A DNA stretch of 11,395 nucleotides, taken from the NCBI GenBank assembly GCA_024402455.1, contig JAKSTS010000059.1, forward strand, positions 1 through 11,395, in the 5' to 3' direction. The notes beneath the pieces were generated by a model. It saw nothing but the letters and a program-made list of their open reading frames with translations. It ran no database searches and was not told the origin of the DNA. This DNA is from Treponemataceae bacterium (lineage in GTDB: Bacteria; Spirochaetota; Spirochaetia; Treponematales; Treponemataceae). Positions 6,473 through 11,395 of this stretch are shown one piece after another. Every line of letters begins with the position of its first letter. The first letter of the stretch is position 1. Made by a program: the position numbers and the translations under genes.

Positions 6473-7467
6473 TTCATTTTGAACATCCTTTTGGTTTTCT
6501 GCTTTTGCTGCTGCTGCCGCTTTATTATATTCTGCGGCACGTTGGAATCCTTAAAACTTTTACGCTGCCGCTTATTTTAAGCGACTGGGGCGGCTTGTCT
6601 TTTTCGTTTTCATCAAAGCGTGCCAGATTTGCTTCGTTTCTTATTCATTTTTTGTCTTCTGCTGCGTTTCTTTTGGCGGTTGTTGCGCTGTGTTCGCCTG
6701 TTGCAACACATCAGGAAAAAATCTACACGAGCCGCGGAACGGAAATAATGTTTGTAATTGATACAAGTCCTTCTATGGCGGCACGTGACATGCAGGATAA
6801 AAACCGGCTTGAAGCAGCAAAATCGACGATTCTGCAGGTTGCACAAAAAGCAGACGGTGCTTCTTTAGGACTTGTATCGCTTGCGCTGGATGCGGCGCTT
6901 GTTGTGCCTGTTACGGTTGACCATCAGGTGTTTTTTGACAGGCTTGATTCTCTTGTAATTGGCGAAATGGGAGACGGTACTGCAATCGGCACGGGGCTTT
7001 GTACTGCGGTTTATCATCTTGTAAATTCGAAGGCACCCAAAAAGTGCATTGTTCTTGTTACAGACGGCGAAAATAACGCCGGTTCGGTTCATCCGCACAC
7101 TGCTGCAAAACTTGCAAAAAAATTCGGCATAAACCTGTTTGTTGTCGGCTTGGGGACAAAAGGCAAGGTTTGGGTTGAATATGTTGACCAGACTGCGAAT
7201 AAAGTAAAATCAGGTTATCTTGATTCTTCATTTGATGAGAACAATCTTATAAATTTAGCAATGCTTGCTGACGGTTCGTATTTCAATGCAGAAAATACGG
7301 CAGCTCTGTCAGTTTCCCTTGCAGAAATTGTCAAACGGCAGGATGTCGTGCAAAGTTTTAGGACTGTAAATGTAAATATTTCATATGGTTCAATGTGTCT
7401 TTGGTTTGCGTTAGCTTTTTTTGCTTTATCGTGGGTTTTGTCCCGCTGCTGCCTTAAGGAGGTGTAA
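6469..7467 (+). CDS. batA: BatA-type VWA-domain membrane protein
   Basis: 332 residues in the usual BatA layout: two N-terminal membrane segments (about 8-24 and 55-77), a von Willebrand A domain, and a C-terminal membrane segment (about 308-324). The metal-ion site is complete: DTSPS (Asp98, Ser100, Ser102), Thr171 in GDGTAIG, and Asp199 in VTDGENN, so divalent cation-dependent ligand binding is expected. The VWA domain should face the periplasm between the second and third membrane segments. The start overlaps the previous stop as ATGA (6469-6472), with GAGGAG at 6455-6460. Bat proteins were first linked to aerotolerance in Bacteroides, and their exact role remains unclear. The next gene begins one base after the stop, and its ribosome binding site lies within the batA 3' end. 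Confidence 0.93.
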   Translation: MIHFEHPFGFLLLLLLPLYYILRHVGILKTFTLPLILSDWGGLSFSFSSKRARFASFLIHFLSSAAFLLAVVALCSPVATHQEKIYTSRGTEIMFVIDTSPSMAARDMQDKNRLEAAKSTILQVAQKADGASLGLVSLALDAALVVPVTVDHQVFFDRLDSLVIGEMGDGTAIGTGLCTAVYHLVNSKAPKKCIVLVTDGENNAGSVHPHTAAKLAKKFGINLFVVGLGTKGKVWVEYVDQTANKVKSGYLDSSFDENNLINLAMLADGSYFNAENTAALSVSLAEIVKRQDVVQSFRTVNVNISYGSMCLWFALAFFALSWVLSRCCLKEV

Positions 7468-7468
7468 A

Positions 7469-9106
7469 ATGATTGATTTTGAATATCCTGTTGTTTTATA
7501 TGCTCTTTTTGTTTTGCCTTTTGCATGGGTTACTGTTGGCTTTAGACTGAAAAAACTTATATCTTCGTTGAGCCAGAAGAATGATGCTGTACCAAAAAAC
7601 AGCGGAAGCCGAAAATCTGTGGATTCTTTGCAGATGCTGAAAAGAAAAGTTATTTTAAGATGTCTGTGCTGGTCTGCCGGCTGGTGCTGCCTTGTTTTTG
7701 CAGCAGCAGATCCAAGCTGGGGCACAAATCTTGAACCGGTGCAAAAAACCGGCAATGCAGTTTCGTTTGTTTTTGATATTTCATACAGCATGAATGCAGA
7801 TGACATGCCCGATGGTTCAACCCGTTTAAATGCATCTGCAAAATATGCAAACGCACTTTTAAGCCGCATGCAGGGTTCTTCTGTTTCGGTTGTGCTTGCA
7901 AAAGGTTCGGGCGTGCTTGCCGTTCCGCAGACGGACGATTTCGCAGTCATTCAATCTCTTTTAGAAAGCCTTTCACCGACGTTGCTTACATCTGTCGGCA
8001 CAGATCTTGGTTCCGGCATTGAAACAGCCTTGCGTTCTTTTGCAAAAAACACAAGCCTTTCTGCTGCAATTGTTCTTTTTACAGACGGCGACGAAACAAC
8101 AAAAACGCTTGAAAATGCCGTAGAAAATGCACTTAACCAGGGTGTGCCGGTTTATATCGTTGGCTTTGGTTCCGTAAATGAATCTGAAATTCTGACAGGT
8201 GACGGCGAAAGAACTGCAAAAACAGCTTTGCGCGAAGCTGAACTGCAAAAACTCTGTGATGATATTTCAAGACAGATAAAGCGCCGTCACGGTGATTCTT
8301 TTGAAATAAAGGCATCTTATGTAAATGCATTGAACGCTGGTTCTGCACTTGCAGTTTTAAACGGTGTACTTTTTTCAAATGAAAAAACTCAAAGCGGTGC
8401 GCTTACGCTTTACGAAGCAAAAGCTGTGCGCCGCCAAAGTTTTTTTGTCCTGCTTGCAATTCTGTTTTTTGCCTTTGGACTTTTTGTCATGCATTTTAAT
8501 CCAAAAAACATTTCGAAAATTTCCGCAGTTGCAATATGCTGTCTGCTTTTTTCTTCATGTTCCGGGGCTAAAAAAAGTGCATTTAATATTTTAAGCGGTG
8601 TAATTCATTGGGTTCAAGAAGATTATCAGGAATCTTCTGCGGATTTTCTTGAAGCACGTGAACTTGCTGTACAACAGCAGGATGAAACTGCAAGAATTTA
8701 TGCACAATACGGACTTGCCGTTTCATATTTAATGCTCAACGAAAAAGATGCAGCCTCAAATCAGCTTGAAACTCTTGTAGAAAATGATATTCCATCTCTT
8801 GTGCGGTTTGGTGCTTTTTATAACAGTGGCGTACTTTCTTATCAGCAGGGCGATTTTAATAAAGCTGCAGAATGTTTCAAACAGGCACTTTTAATTGATA
8901 ACAGTCAGATTAATGCAAAAATAAATCTTGAACTTGCAATGTCACAGATTGAAGTTCAGTCAAAATCATCTCAATCAGAATTACTGCCGTTTCAGCATTC
9001 AGAAGGCAGTTCTTCTCAAGATGCAATTTTTTCAATGATGCAGGAGAATGATAAAAAACAATGGAAAAGCGAACCGCAGAAAAAATCGGATGTTCTGGAT
9101 TATTAA
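7469..9106 (+). CDS. batB: BatB-type VWA membrane protein fused to a BatC-like TPR region
   Basis: 545 residues, much longer than a plain BatB of about 320-350. Residues 1-342 form a BatB: membrane segments at about 7-24, 61-80 and 324-342, and a VWA domain with a complete metal site (DISYS, Asp103/Ser105/Ser107; Thr178; TDG with Asp206). A second unit follows: Lys350, a short hydrophobic stretch (351-361) and FSSC with Cys364, which looks like a lipoprotein signal. Next come TPR-like helices (about 373-495), including YNSGVLSYQQGDFNKAAECF at 451-470, and a polar, Gln/Ser/Lys-rich tail. Bacteroides encodes BatC, a TPR protein, as a separate gene at this point, so I read this as a BatB-BatC fusion. 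The ATG at 7469 is preceded by AAGGAGGT (7456-7463); the in-frame ATG at 7421 lies inside batA and is rejected. Confidence 0.92.
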   Translation: MIDFEYPVVLYALFVLPFAWVTVGFRLKKLISSLSQKNDAVPKNSGSRKSVDSLQMLKRKVILRCLCWSAGWCCLVFAAADPSWGTNLEPVQKTGNAVSFVFDISYSMNADDMPDGSTRLNASAKYANALLSRMQGSSVSVVLAKGSGVLAVPQTDDFAVIQSLLESLSPTLLTSVGTDLGSGIETALRSFAKNTSLSAAIVLFTDGDETTKTLENAVENALNQGVPVYIVGFGSVNESEILTGDGERTAKTALREAELQKLCDDISRQIKRRHGDSFEIKASYVNALNAGSALAVLNGVLFSNEKTQSGALTLYEAKAVRRQSFFVLLAILFFAFGLFVMHFNPKNISKISAVAICCLLFSSCSGAKKSAFNILSGVIHWVQEDYQESSADFLEARELAVQQQDETARIYAQYGLAVSYLMLNEKDAASNQLETLVENDIPSLVRFGAFYNSGVLSYQQGDFNKAAECFKQALLIDNSQINAKINLELAMSQIEVQSKSSQSELLPFQHSEGSSSQDAIFSMMQENDKKQWKSEPQKKSDVLDY

Positions 9107-9144
9107 ATATGATTTTAGACAGTTATAAATTTGAGTTAGGAAAA

Positions 9145-10500
9145 ATGAAAAAAATTAGAAAAATTTGTTTTTGCTGTTTTTTCAGTTTGTGCGCAGCATT
9201 CAGTTTTGCAGCTGCAAACGCTTCGTTAGACGATTTTGAAAAAAATGCAAAAGTCGGCGAAGAAGTTATTATTAAGGTGCGTGTTACAGACACGACACTG
9301 AAAAAGGTCAATTATTCATTTGCTGAACCGCCGGCTGGTGCAAGGCGCATGGAATTAAAAAAATATATTGATTCTCAAAGTGCAGCTTCTGACATTATAA
9401 TTGAATCTGTTTTTATTTTTGATAAACCGGGCACTTTTGAACTGCCGCCGCTTGTTGTAAAAATCGGCAAAAAAACCTACAAGGTTGAAATTCCATTTAT
9501 TGAAGTAACTGAAAATGCAAAGCTGAAAACAGCCGAAGTTTTCTGGAATTATAAAGCCGATGCAGCTTTTGCATATGGTTCGCCTGTCGAGCTTGAACTG
9601 AAAATTCGCTATGTTTCTTCCATAAATAAGCTTGATGTGCCGCTTGATGAACAGGCTGCAATTACAAGACAGACAGAACCTGTTTTTTCATTTGATGAAA
9701 ATGCAGATTTTTCTGACGGAATAACTGCTGCTGTTTATCAGTGGATTCCACTTGAAAGCGGCGACTTGAAACTGCCTGAAGCAGTTCTTGAAGTAACTGG
9801 AACAAACGGCGAAGTTCAGACAATTGAAGCTCCGGAAATTTATGTAAATGTTGCACAGCAGAGTGCGGCAAAGCCTGTGCAGGAAAATCAGCTTTTTGCA
9901 AGTGCTTTTGAATCTGAAAATCAGTCAGCAGATAAAAAAACTGCTGCACAAACTTCAAAAAATCTAAAGGCTCGCAGTGCTTCCGTGCAGGAATTAAAAC
10001 CATATCTTGAAAAACTTGCAGAACTTCGTGCCAAAGAACATGAATCAATATTCAATTCAAACATAAAAGAGCAGCGCAAAAGTTTTGAATCTCAGCTTGA
10101 TCTGCATGACACACCAGATGAATATCAGCAGATTTTTATAATTGCATGGTTTGTGTGTGCAGCCGTTTTTCTGCTCTGGTCGCTTGTTTTAAGAATCAGC
10201 AGCAGCAAATTCCGTTCTCTTCTGCTGTTTCTTGTTTTTGCGCTGTGTCTTGCGCGTGGTGTTTATCATGCAAAAGAATACTGGCGCACTCCGGCACTTT
10301 TTGTTGGCGGCGAAGTAAGCACTGTGCCAGATACAGAATCTTTGGTTGCAGGCGAACTTACGCCGGGTACAAGAATTTGTGTTGCAAATAAAGTCGGCGA
10401 CTGGATTTTAATTGAATACAACGGTAGAAAAATGGGTTGGGTTAATGCAGAAACTATTGTTCCAATAAATGTCAAATTTATTTTCAACAGGGAAAAGTAA
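9145..10500 (+). CDS. batD: BatD-type protein with C-terminal bacterial SH3 domain
   Basis: 451 residues. A Sec signal peptide (MKKIRK, then a Cys/Phe-rich core, cleavage near 24-27) exports a beta-rich periplasmic region (about 28-240) of BatD type. A linker and a helical stretch (280-320) follow, then two membrane segments (about 329-348 and 357-374). The last 65 residues look like a bacterial SH3 domain: a Gly/Val-rich opening, LTPGTRICV (405-413), GDWILIEYNG (418-427) and MGWVNAETI (430-438), all typical of the fold. In Bacteroides an SH3 domain occurs in BatE, so this may combine BatD with part of BatE. The ATG at 9145 was chosen for the signal peptide and for AGGA at 9138-9141, although its spacing is short. 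In-frame ATGs at 9061 and 9109 would put a polar extension before the signal. It begins 38 bases after batB. Confidence 0.88.
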   Translation: MKKIRKICFCCFFSLCAAFSFAAANASLDDFEKNAKVGEEVIIKVRVTDTTLKKVNYSFAEPPAGARRMELKKYIDSQSAASDIIIESVFIFDKPGTFELPPLVVKIGKKTYKVEIPFIEVTENAKLKTAEVFWNYKADAAFAYGSPVELELKIRYVSSINKLDVPLDEQAAITRQTEPVFSFDENADFSDGITAAVYQWIPLESGDLKLPEAVLEVTGTNGEVQTIEAPEIYVNVAQQSAAKPVQENQLFASAFESENQSADKKTAAQTSKNLKARSASVQELKPYLEKLAELRAKEHESIFNSNIKEQRKSFESQLDLHDTPDEYQQIFIIAWFVCAAVFLLWSLVLRISSSKFRSLLLFLVFALCLARGVYHAKEYWRTPALFVGGEVSTVPDTESLVAGELTPGTRICVANKVGDWILIEYNGRKMGWVNAETIVPINVKFIFNREK

Positions 10501-10502
10501 AA

Positions 10503-11087
10503 ATGGATTTTGGCGATATTCTTGATCAATGGGACAAAGCTCAAAAAGAAAAGCCGAAGCATGTACAGCGGCCTGCTGGTTCCGGCAAAAAACTGAATGC
10601 TCCGTCTTTAGTTGAAAAAGATGACGAAGAAAAAGCGCGTCTGGCGCAAAAGCCGCAGTCGCAGAAGCAGAGAGAAGCAGAGCGGGCAAAAAAAGACGAA
10701 GAACTGATGAAACAGTGGATTTTGCGCTATGGTGTTGAAGACAAAGATGCTCGTGCAAAAGAAGCCGAAGAAGAGCAGCTTGCTCAGGATATGGAATATG
10801 TGCGCTATATGCCGGCAGAAGCTTCTCTTGATCTGCATGGCATGACGCGAGATGAAGCTTGGATAACAATGGATGCTTTTATTACAAGCTGCCAGAAACG
10901 AGGATTGCGCAAAGTACTTATCATTCATGGAAAAGGCAATCATTCAAGCGAAAACCCGATTTTAAGCGGTGTTGTCCGGAACTTTATTGAACGTGATTAT
11001 CGCCTTGGTGCATCTGGGCATCCTGATAAAAATCTCGGCGGACGTGGTGCTACATGGGTCTTAGTCCGTCAGATAAAAGAAAATTAA
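10503..11087 (+). CDS. Smr-domain protein
   Basis: 194 residues, cytosolic. The first 100 residues are highly charged (Lys/Glu/Gln-rich), probably helical or disordered. The C-terminal half is an Smr (MutS2-related) domain with its hallmarks LDLHGMT (109-115), HGKG (142-145) and GGRGATWV (179-186). Stand-alone Smr proteins act as nucleases or RNA-binding factors in several systems, including ribosome rescue through mRNA cleavage; the activity of this one is inferred only. It starts two bases after the batD stop with AGGGA at 10489-10493, so it shares the Bat transcript. A functional link with the Bat proteins is not obvious, and it may simply be carried along in the operon. Confidence 0.92.
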   Translation: MDFGDILDQWDKAQKEKPKHVQRPAGSGKKLNAPSLVEKDDEEKARLAQKPQSQKQREAERAKKDEELMKQWILRYGVEDKDARAKEAEEEQLAQDMEYVRYMPAEASLDLHGMTRDEAWITMDAFITSCQKRGLRKVLIIHGKGNHSSENPILSGVVRNFIERDYRLGASGHPDKNLGGRGATWVLVRQIKEN

Positions 11088-11134
11088 AAAAACAGCAGCG
11101 TCAAAAAATGGAGTGTACACAAATTATTAAACAC

Positions 11135-11182
11135 TTCAAAACTGATGCTGCCGATTTTGAGTCTTTTATCTTTTCTTATTTT
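11135..11182 (+). terminator. Weak terminator candidate between convergent genes
   Basis: TTCAAAA (11135-11141) can pair with TTTTGAG (11155-11161), including one T-G pair, and a T-rich stretch follows (11162-11182). The stem is AT-rich and the loop long, so it is a weak candidate for ending the Bat transcript. The T-rich stretch also overlaps the 3' end of the convergent gene. No stronger hairpin was found between 11088 and 11175. Confidence 0.25.
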
Positions 11183-11395
11183 ATAGCAATTGCCCCGTCT
11201 TTAAACTGAGCAAATTTTGTATATCCCTGTTTTTCGAGCATGTCGAACTGAGGGCCAGGTTTCTTTGCTTTTTTAAGAACAGAAACACTGTAAGATTCAC
11301 GTAATTTTTCTGCTTCTGCCATAACTTGTACAAAAGGAATTGAATCATCATACAAAAGTGCACATTTTTCTTTTGCGCCCGGAATCTGATATTTC
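11176..11395 (-). CDS. C-terminal end of a convergent gene, possibly HisS/HisZ-like
   Basis: Only the last 72 codons and the TAA (11178-11176) are in the window; the gene continues to the right. The frame is open to the edge and reads like real protein, for example AEAEKLRESYSVSVLKKAKK and then QFDMLEKQGYTKFAQFKDG. A helix with an L-R dipeptide, a strand, a Gln-containing helix and a closing strand near an acidic turn resemble the anticodon-binding end of class II synthetases such as histidyl-tRNA synthetase, or the related regulatory subunit HisZ. That match is by general pattern only and may be wrong. A different 60-codon frame on the same strand (11363-11181) is its shadow. The gene converges on the Smr gene with an 88-base gap. 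Confidence 0.75.
   Translation of the reverse strand, partial: KYQIPGAKEKCALLYDDSIPFVQVMAEAEKLRESYSVSVLKKAKKPGPQFDMLEKQGYTKFAQFKDGAIAIK

Noticed and set aside
9061..9144. Upstream starts (9061, 9109) for the BatD gene
   Set aside because: Both put a polar segment before a clear signal peptide, and the first overlaps the batB 3' end.
11113..11120. 8-bp palindrome GTGTACAC after the Smr gene
   Set aside because: It is short and isolated, with no nearby promoter, and is readily expected by chance.

Overview
The window looks like a chromosomal segment of a spirochaete, most likely a host-associated Treponema. This rests on the moderately AT-rich composition and on a MoxR-DUF58-Bat gene cluster of the spirochaete/Bacteroidetes type. 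The species call is an inference from gene content; no database was searched.

Layout. Bases 1-460 hold no convincing gene. They contain a plus-strand intrinsic terminator (114-140) for something left of the window and a tight array of inverted repeats (338-426) resembling a REP-like intergenic element. Two minus-strand genes follow, reading right to left: a fold-type I aminotransferase (3039 to 1747), then 8 bases later a solute-binding protein of the ABC-transporter type (1738 to 461). A 243-base divergent intergenic region (3040-3282) separates them from a plus-strand cluster. It contains a perfect 14-bp inverted repeat that overlaps the likely -35 element of the aminotransferase promoter.

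The plus-strand cluster (3283-11087) is a Bat-type operon: MoxR AAA+ ATPase, DUF58 protein, a membrane protein with a BatD-like N-terminus and a DUF4381-like C-terminus, BatA (VWA), BatB fused to a BatC-like TPR region, BatD fused to a BatE-like SH3 domain, and an Smr-domain protein. From the DUF58 gene onward the genes are tightly packed (two ATGA overlaps, gaps of 1, 38 and 2 bases). The exception is a 185-base gap after moxR holding a terminator-like hairpin. The likely joint role, inferred from the families, is a MoxR ATPase remodelling membrane-anchored VWA proteins that face the periplasm. The substrate of this system is not established in any organism I can name with confidence.

A convergent minus-strand gene enters from the right end (stop at 11176-11178); only its last 72 codons are present.

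The most unusual points are the BatB-BatC fusion carrying an internal lipoprotein-like signal, the BatD-SH3 fusion, the third membrane protein with no visible signal peptide, the palindrome in the divergent promoter region with its TTGCAT cluster, and the hairpin between moxR and the DUF58 gene. I saw no CRISPR array, tRNA, rRNA, insertion sequence or phage gene.
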